NCBI RefSeq assembly: GCF_900091465.1
Contig: NZ_FMHV01000002.1
Span: 6,448,001-6,512,000, forward strand
Length of the DNA stretch: 64,000 bases
Direction of reading: 5' to 3'
Source: Micromonospora rhizosphaerae
GTDB lineage: Bacteria > Actinomycetota > Actinomycetes > Mycobacteriales > Micromonosporaceae
The notes beneath the pieces are model-generated. The model saw nothing but the letters and a program-made list of their open reading frames with translations. It made no database searches and had not been told where the DNA came from. Every line of letters starts with the position of its first letter. Position 1 is the first letter of the stretch. Below, one piece after another: positions 24,253-33,688 of this stretch. Made by a program: the position numbers and the translations under genes.

Positions 24253-25500
24253 TCAGCGGGACGGCCGGTCCAGGTGGTAGATGATCCCGTCGCCGACCGT
24301 CTCCCGGCGGATCCCGAGACCGTCCACCGGTCGTCCGGCCGCGTCCCACCACGGGTACCGGCCGCGTACCCGGGCAGCAGCACCACCGTGCGCACCCCGG
24401 CGGCCCGCAGGTACGCCACCGAGGCCGGGTCCGGGAAGGTCTCGCTCGCCGCGCGGATCCGCTCCTGGCTCGCCGGGGTGAACGAGGCGAGCCCGTTGAC
24501 CAGCCGCGGGAAGCCGTCGGTCGACCAGAGCATGACGTGGAACTCCCGGGTGCCGTCGCTGGGCAGCACCAGGGCCGGGCCGTCCAGCCCGCGCAGCGCC
24601 GCCGGCTCGGCGGGCACCGGCACGCGCGGGGTGCGGTTGACCCCCTCCAGCAGCACCAGCAGCAGCGGCAGGACCAGGACGGGGCGGCCCCACCGCCGCC
24701 AGCCCCGGGCACCCGGCGGAAGCTCCGAGCGGCGTACGGTCAGCGCCCCGGCGGCCAGGACGCCGAGCAGCAGCGTCGTCCAGAGCACCAGCCGGCCCGG
24801 GGTGCGGATGCCGTCCCAGCCGGGCACGTGCCGCACCAGCGTGACGTAGCCGGGATCGCCGTCGCCGCCCAACGTGGTGCCGGCCGCCAGCGCGGCGCTG
24901 AGCAGCACCCCGAGCGCCAGCGCCACCCGGTGCCGGACCCGCCGCACGGAGAAGAGGAGCCCGGCGCCGGCCAGCCCGAGCAGCACCACCCCCGGCAGCA
25001 GGGTCATCTCGGTGGGGAAACCCAGCGTCGCCCGGACCGCCGCGTGCGGTTCACCCCACAACCACGACTCGGGCGGCGCGGTCAGGAACCCGCGTACCGG
25101 CGGGGAGAACATGGCGACCTGCGCGACCGTCCGCCGGCCGGCCGGATGCCGGGCCACCACCTCGAAGTACGGCGCGGCCATCAGCAGGGTCACCCCGGCG
25201 AAGCCGCTGCCGCCGGCCAGGGCGGCCAGGAGCAGCCCGCGCGGGACGACCGGCCGGGACCGGCGCCGCCACCACGACCGGCCGTACCCGACCGCCGCGG
25301 CGAGGCAGAGCAGCCCGAGGACGTACGCGAAGGGCAGGCCGATGCCGAAGCCGAGGGTGATCTGCCAGGCGGCCACGGCCCAGCCGGCCGCCGCCCAGCC
25401 CGGGTCGGACCCGGTCCGGCCGGTAGCCCCGGCGCAGCGACCAGCCGTGCCCCCGGGCGAGCATGGCCAGCGAGAGCGCGGCCCGCGAGATGGGCGTATC
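24253..25500 (-). pseudogene. Decayed polytopic membrane protein (glycosyltransferase-like), two frameshifts and missing 5' half
   Basis: Continuous similarity-like reading requires three frames. Upstream, a segment containing MLARGHGWSLRRGY and PDRVRPG (about 25400-25500) must jump frame near 25405 to continue as WAAAGWAVAAWQI and a multi-helix membrane domain. Near 24355-24372 another jump is needed, from LLPGYAAG into YPWWDAAGRPVDG and ETVGDGIIYHLDR, where the natural stop at 24253 is found. No start codon with a ribosome site begins the frame, and the N-terminal half expected of a GT-C/YfhO-like protein is absent. The spacing of the frameshifts argues for a pseudogene; at least one could be an assembly error. 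The closest functional relative in this window by architecture is the 759 aa protein at 7880-10159. Confidence 0.7.
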
Positions 25501-25680
25501 ACCCGGTTTGCCGGAGCACGAGGTGCAAGATCGACGGGTGCCGGGGCGGCGGTGGGGTCACCCCGGGTGGGTGAGGTCGGGTCACCCCGGGTGGCGACAG
25601 GATCAGTGGTGGGTGCGTGTCCGTTGCCGGGGGCCGGCCCACGGGGCCGCCCTCCCGATCCCGATCCGAAGGAGTGACCG

Positions 25681-26358
25681 ATGGCCACCGCGACGATCAC
25701 CCGTAACAACCAGGAGATCCAGTCGGACGTGCTCGACGAGCTGACCTGGGAACCCCGCGTCCGCGCCAACGAGGTCGGGGTGACCGTCACCGACGGGGTG
25801 GTGACGCTGAGCGGCTGGGTCGACAGCTACGCCAAGAAGTGGGCCGCCGAACGGGCCGCGCACCGGGTGTCCGGGGTGCGGGCGGTCGCCAACGACCTGG
25901 CCGTCCGGATCGCCACCGCCGCCGAGCGCAGCGACCCGGAGATCGCCACGGCGGCCAGCCGGGCCCTGGAGTGGGACGCTTTCGTGCCGATCGAGGCCCT
26001 CGACGTGACCGTGGCGGACGGCTGGGTCACGCTGCACGGCGAGGTCGAGTGGGAGTACCAGCGGCGCGCCGCCGAGCGGTCGGTCAGCCGGTTGACCGGT
26101 GTGCGCGGGGTGACCAACGGGATCACGGTGCGGCCGGCGACCCGGCCCGACGCCCGCGAACTGGCCGACCGGATCGTGGACGCGCTCGCCCGCAACCGCG
26201 CGACCGAGATCGAGGGGATCAGGGTCCTGGTACGCGGCGACACGATTGTCCTCGATGGCGTGGTGCAATCGGTGCCGGAACGCGAGGAGGTGGAGCGGGT
26301 CGTCTGGTCCGCGCCGGGAATCCGCGAGGTGCAGAACCACGTAACCGTGGCCCGCTGA
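25681..26358 (+). CDS. Triple BON-domain protein
   Basis: A 225 aa soluble protein built from three BON repeats (about 15-75, 85-150 and 155-225), each showing a helix, then VTVTDGVVTLSGWV-like strands and a V-x-G-V-R-x-V-x-N segment. BON domains bind phospholipids or small ligands and are linked to envelope and osmotic stress. There is no signal peptide, so a peripheral or cytosolic location is likely. The ATG start has AAGGAG upstream. The DsbA-like gene follows after 14 bp and is probably co-transcribed. Confidence 0.88.
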   Translation: MATATITRNNQEIQSDVLDELTWEPRVRANEVGVTVTDGVVTLSGWVDSYAKKWAAERAAHRVSGVRAVANDLAVRIATAAERSDPEIATAASRALEWDAFVPIEALDVTVADGWVTLHGEVEWEYQRRAAERSVSRLTGVRGVTNGITVRPATRPDARELADRIVDALARNRATEIEGIRVLVRGDTIVLDGVVQSVPEREEVERVVWSAPGIREVQNHVTVAR

Positions 26359-26372
26359 GCGCCGAGCCGCGG

Positions 26373-26924
26373 ATGACCACGCCACTGCAGGTCGTCAGCG
26401 CCAAGCTGCGGATCCCGGTGACCGAGACCGACCACGCCCGCGGCCCGGCGGACGCCCCGGTCACCATCGTCGAGTACGCCGACTTCCAGTGCCGGTTCTG
26501 CGGGGCCGCGCACGCGAGCCTGGCCGAGGTGCTGCGCCAGCGTGCCGACGTGGTCCGCCTGGTCTACCGGCACTTCCCCATCGCCAACGTGCACCCGTAC
26601 GCGGAGAGCGCGGCGGAGGTGGCCGAGGCGGCCGGGCGGCGAAACCGGTTCTGGGCGATGCACGACTGGCTCTTCGAGCACCAGGACCAGCTGGACCCGG
26701 TGCACCTGTCGCTCGGCGTGGAGCAGCTCGGGCTGCCGCCGGACGAGGTCGGCGCGGAGGTGGAGCGGCAGGCGCACGCCGACCGGGTCCGCCGGGACTT
26801 CGTCGGCGGCATCCACAGCGGGGTGAAGGGCATCCCGACCCTGTTCGTCAACGAGGTCCGCCACGACGGGGGCTACAACGTGGCGGAGCTGCTGGCCGCG
26901 GTGGACGTTGCGGCCACTGCCTGA
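26373..26924 (+). CDS. DsbA-family thioredoxin-fold oxidoreductase
   Basis: A 183 aa thioredoxin-fold protein with the active site CRFC in YADFQCRFCGAAH, an inserted helical domain (about 75-145) and the cis-Pro loop GIPTLFVN, as in DsbA/thioredoxin_4 proteins. No signal peptide or membrane anchor is present, so it should act in the cytosol, unlike classic DsbA; a similar domain occurs fused to NhaA antiporters. It directly follows the BON gene. Convergent LuxR gene ends 6 bp beyond its stop. Confidence 0.88.
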   Translation: MTTPLQVVSAKLRIPVTETDHARGPADAPVTIVEYADFQCRFCGAAHASLAEVLRQRADVVRLVYRHFPIANVHPYAESAAEVAEAAGRRNRFWAMHDWLFEHQDQLDPVHLSLGVEQLGLPPDEVGAEVERQAHADRVRRDFVGGIHSGVKGIPTLFVNEVRHDGGYNVAELLAAVDVAATA

Positions 26925-26930
26925 ACACAG

Positions 26931-29735
26931 TCAGATCAACCTGAGCTCACGGGCCCGCCGGACCGCCTCGCGCCGGCGGGTCGCGTCGAGCTTGCGGTAG
27001 ATGTTGCGCACGTGCGTCTTGACCGTGTTGACCGACAGGGACAGTTCGCTGGCGATCTCCACGTTGGACAGGATGCTCTGCAGGTAGCGCAGGATGGTCA
27101 GCTCCCGCTCGGTGAGCGGCTCGTCCAGCGCCCGCTCCGGCGCGCCCGGCCGGTCCGCCGGCTCGTCGGCCCGCCGCTCGTCCGCGCCCCGGACCAGGTC
27201 GCTCACCGTCGGCCAGTACGCGGTGCCCGAGTCAAGGTGGGCGGCGAGCAGATCGCGTACCCCCGGCTCGGCCCGGGTGAAGACCCGGCGGTACCCCTCC
27301 GGCTCGGCCAGGCCGAGCACCTGCTCCAGGATCCGGCCGGCCCGCCGGTCGTCCCCGCCCTGCTGAGCCAGGACCGCGTCGAGCACCCCGGCGGCGAGGC
27401 GTACCGGCAGCGGCCAGGACTCCGCCTCCGGGGCCGACCAGTCGGGCAGCGCGTGAGCGGCCGCCCGCGAATCGTCGGCCCGCAGCTCCACCCGGGACAG
27501 CGCCACGCCCAGCGCCGCCGCCGCACCGGCCGACCGCGGTCCACCCTCGGCATCCGCCCGGCCCAGCGCATCGACGAGCAGACCGCGGGCGGTGTCCACG
27601 TCGCCGACGGCGGCCCTGAGCTGCGCCTCGGCGCCGGTCAACCAGGCGGCGAGCTCCCGGTCGGCGGGCCGGTCCGGCAATCCCGCCCGGGCCTCGACCA
27701 GCGAGCGCAGCGCGGCCGGCTCCTCGCCGCTCGCGGCGAGCAGCTCCGCCCGACAGAACGCGGCCAGCGCGGCGACGCCGGCCCCTCCGGTGGCCGGAGC
27801 GGCCAGCGCCAGGTTCGCCGCCGCCTCCGCCGGCTCGTCGCGGTGCAGCGCCACCACCGCCAGCGCCAGGTACGCGTGCCCGCAGTCCACTCGGCCGGAC
27901 CAGCCCCGGCAGGGCGGCATCGCCAGCGCCTCCCGTGCGGTCCGCTCAGCCGCCCGCAGCCCGCCCCGGACCGCGTCGAGCAGGGCGGACCGGCTGGCGC
28001 AGACCAGCTCCGTACGACCCCGACCCGCCTGCCGGGCCGCGGCCAGCGCCTCGGCGAACCGGTCCCCGGCGGTGGACAGGTCCCCCTCGGCCAGTTCGAC
28101 CAGGCCGAGCGCGGTCCCGGCGACCGCGCGCGCGTCGGCGTCCTCACCGACGCCCGTACGGGGATCGTCCTTCGGCCCCGGCTCGGTACGCGTGGCCAAC
28201 AGCCGGGCGGCCGCCTCGCGGGTCTCATCGTGGTCGCCGGACAGCCGGGCCAGCGTGAGTTCCAGGGCGGTGGCCAGCCGCCGGAACCGGTCCCGGCGCG
28301 GAGCGGGCAGCGCGCGAGCCTCCCAGACCGCCACCCGCAGATACTCGGCCGCGGCGCTCGCGTCGCCCGCGTACGCCCGTTCCGCCGCGCAGGCCAACCC
28401 GAGTTCCGGGTCCCGGTGGACCGCCTCCGGGGGCGACGCGGCGGGCGGCGGATCGACCGGGAGGTCCCGGTCGTAGGGGGCCAGCTCCGGCCATTGCGCG
28501 ATCAGCAGCTCGGTGGCCCGGTCCCACTCGCCGCCGGCCAGCGCGTGCCGGAGCGCCTCCGCCGGCCGGCCGTTGCCGGCGTACCAGCCGGCCGCCCGCA
28601 GGTGCAGCTCGCGCAGCTCGTCGGCCGGGAGCCGGCCCAGCTCGTCGCGGAACAGGTCGGCCAGCAGGGGCTGGCAGCGGTACCACGGCGGGTTGCTGTC
28701 GTCCTGGCGCAGGAAGCCGCTCTGCCGGGCGAGGTCGGCCAGCACCTGCTCCGAGTCGGCCCGGCCGGTGACCGCGTCGGCCAGGTCCGCGCAGACCGCG
28801 GCGGCGACGGCGGTACGCCGCAGCAGGTCCCGGGCGTCCGGGTCCAGCGAGGCGAGCACCTCCTCGCGCAGGTAGCCGGCGACGTCCGGCTGGTCCCCGC
28901 CGAACCGTTCGACCCAGCGCGTCGGATCGGGCTGGGCGCGCAGCGCCAGCGCGGCGAAGCGCAGCCCGGCCGGCCAGCCCCCGGTGCGCTCCCGCAGCCG
29001 GGGCACCGCCGCGACCGGAAGCCGCACCCCGTGCGCGACCAGCAGATCGGCCACCTCGTCCTCGGTGAAGGCCAGTTCGTCCGGGCCGATCTCAGTCAGC
29101 TCCCCGGCGAGCCGCCAACGGTGCAGGGCCAGCGGCAGCTCGGCCCGGGCCCCGACCACCAGTCGCAGCCGCTGCTCGGCGTGGCGGAGCAGGAACTCCA
29201 GCCCGGTCAGCGCGCCCGGATCGGTGATCCGGTGCAGGTCGTCCAGGACCAGCAGCACCGGGCGCTCCCAGGTGGCGAGCGCCGCCGCGAGCAGTTCGAG
29301 CTGGTCCGGGCGAGGCGGGGTGTCCGGCACCGGGGGCTCGGCGTCCGGCATTCCCGCCGCCGCCGAGCGGAGCGCGGCCGCCAGGTAGGACCAGAGTCGC
29401 TCCCCGGTGTCGCCGGCCTCCACCGCGACCCAGGCGGGCGGTGGTTCCGCCCGCGTCGACCGCGCCCAGGAGGCGAGCAGCGTCGTCTTGCCCCAGCCGG
29501 CCGGCGCGGAGACCAGGGTGACCGGCCCGGTGACGCCCCGCTCCAGCCGGTCCAGCAGCCGCGGCCGGACCACCACCGGCTCGGGCAGGGCGGCCGGCGA
29601 CAGCCGGGACGCCAGCAGCGGCGGCGAGTCCAATGCCGTCGCCGCCGCCGGTCCGGTCGAGCCCGTCGGTCCGGTCGAGCCCGTCGCTCCGGTCGGCGCG
29701 TCGACGGCCCGGACGCGGTCGCGCTCCTCCGGCAT
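26931..29735 (-). CDS. Large LuxR-family ATP-dependent transcriptional regulator (MalT/LAL-like)
   Basis: A 934 aa STAND-type regulator. A P-loop SAPAGWGKTT (about 76-85) with Walker B LLVLDDLHRI begins the NTPase module. A long all-helical, Ala/Arg/Glu-rich TPR-like region (about 350-850) follows. The C-terminal LuxR helix-turn-helix (about 872-934) shows LTERELTILRYL and SLSVNTVKTHVRNIYRKL. The N-terminal 35 residues include a short collagen-like run (GSTGPTGSTGP). Such proteins switch on genes when an inducer and ATP trigger oligomerisation. No obvious target operon is adjacent; the convergent BON/DsbA pair is unlikely to be co-regulated. Inducer unknown. Confidence 0.9.
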   Translation of the reverse strand: MPEERDRVRAVDAPTGATGSTGPTGSTGPAAATALDSPPLLASRLSPAALPEPVVVRPRLLDRLERGVTGPVTLVSAPAGWGKTTLLASWARSTRAEPPPAWVAVEAGDTGERLWSYLAAALRSAAAGMPDAEPPVPDTPPRPDQLELLAAALATWERPVLLVLDDLHRITDPGALTGLEFLLRHAEQRLRLVVGARAELPLALHRWRLAGELTEIGPDELAFTEDEVADLLVAHGVRLPVAAVPRLRERTGGWPAGLRFAALALRAQPDPTRWVERFGGDQPDVAGYLREEVLASLDPDARDLLRRTAVAAAVCADLADAVTGRADSEQVLADLARQSGFLRQDDSNPPWYRCQPLLADLFRDELGRLPADELRELHLRAAGWYAGNGRPAEALRHALAGGEWDRATELLIAQWPELAPYDRDLPVDPPPAASPPEAVHRDPELGLACAAERAYAGDASAAAEYLRVAVWEARALPAPRRDRFRRLATALELTLARLSGDHDETREAAARLLATRTEPGPKDDPRTGVGEDADARAVAGTALGLVELAEGDLSTAGDRFAEALAAARQAGRGRTELVCASRSALLDAVRGGLRAAERTAREALAMPPCRGWSGRVDCGHAYLALAVVALHRDEPAEAAANLALAAPATGGAGVAALAAFCRAELLAASGEEPAALRSLVEARAGLPDRPADRELAAWLTGAEAQLRAAVGDVDTARGLLVDALGRADAEGGPRSAGAAAALGVALSRVELRADDSRAAAHALPDWSAPEAESWPLPVRLAAGVLDAVLAQQGGDDRRAGRILEQVLGLAEPEGYRRVFTRAEPGVRDLLAAHLDSGTAYWPTVSDLVRGADERRADEPADRPGAPERALDEPLTERELTILRYLQSILSNVEIASELSLSVNTVKTHVRNIYRKLDATRRREAVRRARELRLI

Positions 29736-29943
29736 GCGGCCCCTCCCCCTGTCGCGTCCACTCCCCAGCGGTGCCGGCAGCGGTTACCCGGCCCGGCCCG
29801 GTTCACCCCTTCGGGGCGAGCCAGCTTCACCCGGAGCCGGAGGAGCGCGAGCGGCCGGTGCGCGTGGCCGGCCGTCCGCAGGACCGCGACGAGGCGAGGG
29901 GCAGGTGGTACGGATGGGACGGGCCGGATGGCACACTCGGCGC

Positions 29944-31131
29944 ATGCGCGACAACCGCCCGTACGACCTCGTCCTGTTCGGCGCGACCGGCTTCACCGGC
30001 GGCCTGACCGCCGAGTACCTGGCCCGCCAGGCTCCGGAGGGGCTGCGCTGGGCGCTGGCCGGCCGCAACCCGGGCAAGTTGGCCGCGGTGCGGGACCGGC
30101 TCGCCGCGATCGATCCGGCGCTGGCCGAGCTGGCGCTGCTGACCGCCGATGTGACCGACCCGGGGTCGCTGCGGGCGGTCGCGGAGAGCGCCCGGGTGGT
30201 CGCCACCACCGTCGGCCCCTTCATCCATTACGGCGAGCCGCTGGTGGCGGCCTGCGCCGCCGCCGGCACCGACTACCTGGACATCACCGGCGAGCCGGAG
30301 TTCGTCGACCTGATGTACGTGCGGCACCACGCCGAGGCGGTCCGCACCGGCGCGCGGCTGGTGCACGCCTGCGGCTTCGACTCGATCCCGTACGACCTCG
30401 GTGCCTGGTTCACCGTCAAGCACCTCCCGTCGGACGTCCCGATCACCGTGGACGGCTTCGTCCGGGTCGGTGCCCGGTTCTCCGCCGGGACGTATCACTC
30501 GGCGCTGATCGCGTTGTCCCGGAAGGCGCAGATGAGCCGGGCGGCGAAGGAGCGCAAGGCCGTCGAGCCCCGGCCGGAGGGGCGCCGGGTCCGCGCGGTG
30601 CCCGGCAAGGTGGGCCGGTCGAAGGAGCTGGGCAGGTGGGTGGTGCCGCTGCCCACCATCGACCCGCAGGTGGTCCGCCGGTCGGCGGCCGCCCGGCCGG
30701 AGTACGGCCCGGACTTCCGCTACCGCCATTTCGCCGCGGTGAAGCGGCTGCCGACCCTGCTGATCGGCGCGGCCGGGCTCGCCGGGCTGGTCGGGGTGGT
30801 GAAGCTGCCGCCCGCCCGGCGCTGGCTGCTCGGCCGGCTCGCCTCCGGGCAGGGGCCCACTCCCGAGCAGCGGGCGAAGTCCTGGTTCCGGGCGCGGTTC
30901 CTCGGCGCCGGCGGCGACCGCCGGGTGCTGACCGAGGTGGCCGGCGGCGACCCCGGGTACGACGAGACCGCGAAGATGCTCGCCGAGTCCGCGCTCTGCC
31001 TGGCCCTCGACGACCTGCCGCCGAGGTCGGGCCAGGTGACCCCGGTGACCGCCATGGGCGACGCCCTCCTCGACCGCCTGGTCAAGGCCGGCATCGCGTT
31101 CCGGGTGCTCGACGACCGCGCGACCGGTTGA
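29944..31131 (+). CDS. Saccharopine dehydrogenase-like / trans-acting enoyl reductase family protein
   Basis: A 395 aa NAD(P)-dependent Rossmann protein. GATGFTGG (about 13-20) is the dinucleotide-binding loop, followed by AGRNPGKL and a DVTDPGSLRAV segment. TVGPFIHYGEPLV and CGFDSIPYDLGAW are signatures of the family that includes mycobacterial trans-acting enoyl reductase, which reduces polyketide-bound double bonds in trans. A hydrophobic stretch near 270-290 may associate with membrane. There is no polyketide synthase in the window, so the physiological substrate is open. Start ATG 29944 agrees with family N termini. Confidence 0.87.
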   Translation: MRDNRPYDLVLFGATGFTGGLTAEYLARQAPEGLRWALAGRNPGKLAAVRDRLAAIDPALAELALLTADVTDPGSLRAVAESARVVATTVGPFIHYGEPLVAACAAAGTDYLDITGEPEFVDLMYVRHHAEAVRTGARLVHACGFDSIPYDLGAWFTVKHLPSDVPITVDGFVRVGARFSAGTYHSALIALSRKAQMSRAAKERKAVEPRPEGRRVRAVPGKVGRSKELGRWVVPLPTIDPQVVRRSAAARPEYGPDFRYRHFAAVKRLPTLLIGAAGLAGLVGVVKLPPARRWLLGRLASGQGPTPEQRAKSWFRARFLGAGGDRRVLTEVAGGDPGYDETAKMLAESALCLALDDLPPRSGQVTPVTAMGDALLDRLVKAGIAFRVLDDRATG

Positions 31132-31164
31132 CCCTCAACCAGGTTGAGGCAACAGGATCACCTC
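31128..31164 (+). promoter_or_regulatory. MerR-type promoter with 17-bp palindromic operator
   Basis: A -35 like TTGACC (31128-31133) and -10 like CAGGAT (31153-31158) are separated by 19 bp, the long spacer typical of MerR-controlled promoters. The spacer holds a perfect palindrome CCTCAACC-A-GGTTGAGG (31133-31149). Counting 7 bp from the -10 places the transcript start on the GTG start codon at 31165, implying leaderless autoregulated expression. Confidence 0.7.
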
Positions 31165-32256
31165 GTGGAGAGCGAACTGCGCAGCATCGGCGAGCTGGCC
31201 CGGGCCAGCGGACTGACCGTGAGCGCCCTGCGGTTCTACGACCGCTCCGGGGTGCTGGTCCCGGCGCTGGTCGACCCGATCACCGGCTACCGCTGGTACA
31301 CCGACGACCAGGTCGCCCCGGCCCGGCTGGTGGCCGGGCTGCGCCGGGTCGGGATGCCGCTGGCCGAGATCGCCGCCGCGGTGCGGCACCGGTCCGAGCC
31401 GGCGGTGGTCGGCCGGCTGCTGGACGCGCACCTGCGCCGGTTGGAGGACGGCCTCGCCGACGCCCGCCGTGAACTCTCCCGGATCCGTACCCTGATCGAT
31501 CCCGAGGAGATCCCGATGACCACCCGCCTCGTGCTGCACCGCGCCGAGCTCGCCGCCGCCATCGACGCGGTCCGCTTCGCCGTCGGCACCGATCCGGAGC
31601 TGCCGGTGCTGGCCGGCGTGCTGCTGGATGTCGAGCCGGACGGGGTCCGGCTGGTCGCCACCGACCGGCACCGGCTGGCGGTGGCCCGCACCGGATCGAA
31701 GATGGCCGGGCCGCCGGTGCGGGTGATCGCCCCGGTCGGCTTCGTCGACGAGGTGCGCGCCCTGCTGGACACCGGCGCCGGGATCACCCCGGAGGCGCAC
31801 GTGACGGTGCGCCCGGACGGCATCGAGGCCTCCGTCGCCGGCCGCGCGGTGCAGGCCACCCCGCTGCCGTACAACTTCCCGGACTACCGCCGCCTGCTGC
31901 GCGGCCAGGTCACCGCCGCGCCGACGCACCGGGTCCCGGTGGACGTGGTCGCGCTCCGGACCGCGCTGATCGCCGAGGGCGCGCCGGTCGTGGTCAAGGA
32001 GCACGATGGGGTCCGCGCCGAGGTGAGCGTGCTCGGGCTGGACCAGCGGGGCGGGCTGCGGGTGCTGGCGGCCGACGATGCCACGGGCCGGGAGGCCGTC
32101 CGGATCGGGGTGAACCGGGAGTACCTGCTCGACGCCCTCGACGCGGGCGATCGCGGCCAGCTCGTGCTGGAGCTGGACGGGCCGATCGCCCCGCTGGCCG
32201 TCCGCCGCCCGGACGACGAGCACGCCTTCTCGATCCTGATGCCGGTCCGGCTCTGA
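31165..32256 (+). CDS. MerR-family regulator fused to a DNA polymerase III beta-clamp-like domain
   Basis: A 363 aa two-domain protein. Residues ~1-70 are a MerR winged helix (IGELARASGLTVSALRFYDR, then YRWYTDDQV), followed by a short coiled coil. From about residue 117 the sequence reads as DnaN-like: LVLHRAELAAAIDAVRFAVG, PVLAGVLLDVEPDGVRLVATDRHRLA and a C-terminal HAFSILMPVRL, the clamp repeat pattern, but only about two repeats rather than three. The clamp-like part replaces the usual effector-binding domain, so it may bind a ligand or a clamp-interacting peptide. GTG 31165 is chosen from promoter geometry; TTG 31144 is an alternative that would overlap the operator. Similar fusions exist in actinobacteria but their inducers are not known to me. 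Confidence 0.85.
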   Translation: MESELRSIGELARASGLTVSALRFYDRSGVLVPALVDPITGYRWYTDDQVAPARLVAGLRRVGMPLAEIAAAVRHRSEPAVVGRLLDAHLRRLEDGLADARRELSRIRTLIDPEEIPMTTRLVLHRAELAAAIDAVRFAVGTDPELPVLAGVLLDVEPDGVRLVATDRHRLAVARTGSKMAGPPVRVIAPVGFVDEVRALLDTGAGITPEAHVTVRPDGIEASVAGRAVQATPLPYNFPDYRRLLRGQVTAAPTHRVPVDVVALRTALIAEGAPVVVKEHDGVRAEVSVLGLDQRGGLRVLAADDATGREAVRIGVNREYLLDALDAGDRGQLVLELDGPIAPLAVRRPDDEHAFSILMPVRL

Positions 32257-32348
32257 GCCGGTCAAGGGTGTGGGCCGGGCGGAAGGGGCAGCGACGGTAG
32301 CATCTGGGGGTCCCACCTGACTGCCTGGACGGAGGCGTACGGAGCAGC

Positions 32349-33635
32349 ATGCTCGACATGGAGTTGATCCGGAAGGATCGCGAGGCGGTGGCGACCGCGC
32401 TGGCGAAGCGTCTGGATCCCGCCGAGGTCAACCGAGTGCTGGACGAGGTCCAGCGGCTCGACCAGGAACGCCGCGCCCTGATCAGCGAGATCGACGCCGA
32501 GCGGCAGCGCCGCAAGGCCGAGGCGCGCGCGTACGCGGAGGCGAAGCGGGCCGGCACCGCGCCGGAGCCCGCCAAGCTGGAGGCCGAGCGCAAGCAGCTC
32601 GCCGAGCTGGAGTCCCAGCTGGACGAGGTGCAGTCCCGGCTCCGCGAGGCGATGAGCGAGCTGCCCAACCTGCCCGCCGACGACGTCGTCCCCGGCGGCA
32701 AGGAGGCCAACCGGGTCGTCAAGACCTTCGGCGAGCCGCCGAAGATCGAGAAGGTCCGGGACCACGTCGAGCTGTCCCGGGCCCTGGGCCTGGTGGACTA
32801 CGAGCGCGGCGTCAAGCTCGGCGGCTCCGGCTTCTGGATCTACACCGGCCTCGGCGCGCGGCTGGAGTGGGCACTGATCAACTGGTTCATCGAGCACCAC
32901 ATCAAGGCCGGCTACCAGTTCCTGCTCCCGCCGCACCTGCTGCTGCACAGCGCCGGCTACGCCGCCGGCCAGTTCCCCAAGTTCTACGAGGACGTCTACC
33001 ACCTGGACCGGGAAAGCGCCCCGCGCGGCCAGTTCCTGCTCCCCACCTCGGAGACGGCGATCCTCGGGGCGTACCAGGACGAGATCCTGGAGACGGCGAA
33101 GCTGCCGCTGAAGGCGTTCGCCTACACGCCCTGCTACCGGCGCGAGGCCGCCGGGTCGCACTCGGACGAGCGGGGCACGGTCCGGGGCCACCAGTTCAAC
33201 AAGGTGGAGATCTTCCAGTTCACCCTGCCGGAGCAGGCCGACATGGCGCTGGAGGAGATGCTCGCCCACGCCGAGAGCCTGGTCGAGGCGCTCGGCCTGC
33301 ACTACCGGCGCAGCCTGCTGGCCGCCGGCGACGCCGCCGCCTCGATGCGGAAGACCCTCGACATCGAGGTCTGGATGCCGAGCACCGGCAAGTACAAGGA
33401 GGTGTCGTCGGTCTCCTGGGCCGGCGACTACCAGGCCCGCCGGGCGGCCATCCGCTACCGCGAGCCGGGCGGCAAGCAGACCCGCTTCGTGCACACCCTG
33501 AACGGGTCGGCGCTGGCCACCAGCCGGCTCTTCCCGGCCATCCTGGAGCAGTTCCAGCAGCCCGACGGCTCGGTGCTGGTGCCGGAGGTGCTCCGCGACA
33601 GGATCGGCACCGACCGGCTCACGCCGGTCCGCTGA
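32349..33635 (+). CDS. serS: Seryl-tRNA synthetase
   Basis: A 428 aa class II aminoacyl-tRNA synthetase charging tRNA-Ser. The N-terminal antiparallel coiled-coil arm (about 30-100, QRLDQERRALISEIDAE) contacts the tRNA long variable arm. Catalytic motifs follow: motif 2 in CYRREAAGSHSDERGT with the invariant Arg, and motif 3 in NGSALATSRLFPAILEQFQ. Length is standard. ATG start; a TAGCAT hexamer at 32298-32303 could be its -10. A strong terminator follows the gene, so it is monocistronic. Essential housekeeping gene. Confidence 0.97.
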   Translation: MLDMELIRKDREAVATALAKRLDPAEVNRVLDEVQRLDQERRALISEIDAERQRRKAEARAYAEAKRAGTAPEPAKLEAERKQLAELESQLDEVQSRLREAMSELPNLPADDVVPGGKEANRVVKTFGEPPKIEKVRDHVELSRALGLVDYERGVKLGGSGFWIYTGLGARLEWALINWFIEHHIKAGYQFLLPPHLLLHSAGYAAGQFPKFYEDVYHLDRESAPRGQFLLPTSETAILGAYQDEILETAKLPLKAFAYTPCYRREAAGSHSDERGTVRGHQFNKVEIFQFTLPEQADMALEEMLAHAESLVEALGLHYRRSLLAAGDAAASMRKTLDIEVWMPSTGKYKEVSSVSWAGDYQARRAAIRYREPGGKQTRFVHTLNGSALATSRLFPAILEQFQQPDGSVLVPEVLRDRIGTDRLTPVR

Positions 33636-33647
33636 CCGTCTCGACGT

Positions 33648-33679
33648 CGGCGGGGGTCGGGCTTTCCCGGCCCCCGCCG
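33648..33679 (+). terminator. Terminator of serS
   Basis: CGGCGGGGG-T-CGGG (33648-33661) pairs with CCCG-G-CCCCCGCCG (33666-33679) around a CTTT loop; 14-bp stem with one G-T pair. Confidence 0.8.
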
Positions 33680-33688
33680 TTCGTCGTC

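Noticed and set aside
27012..31472. A 1486-codon plus-strand frame across the LuxR and reductase genes
   Set aside because: It spans several recognisable genes in other frames and has the Arg/Gln/Gly-rich composition typical of antisense frames.
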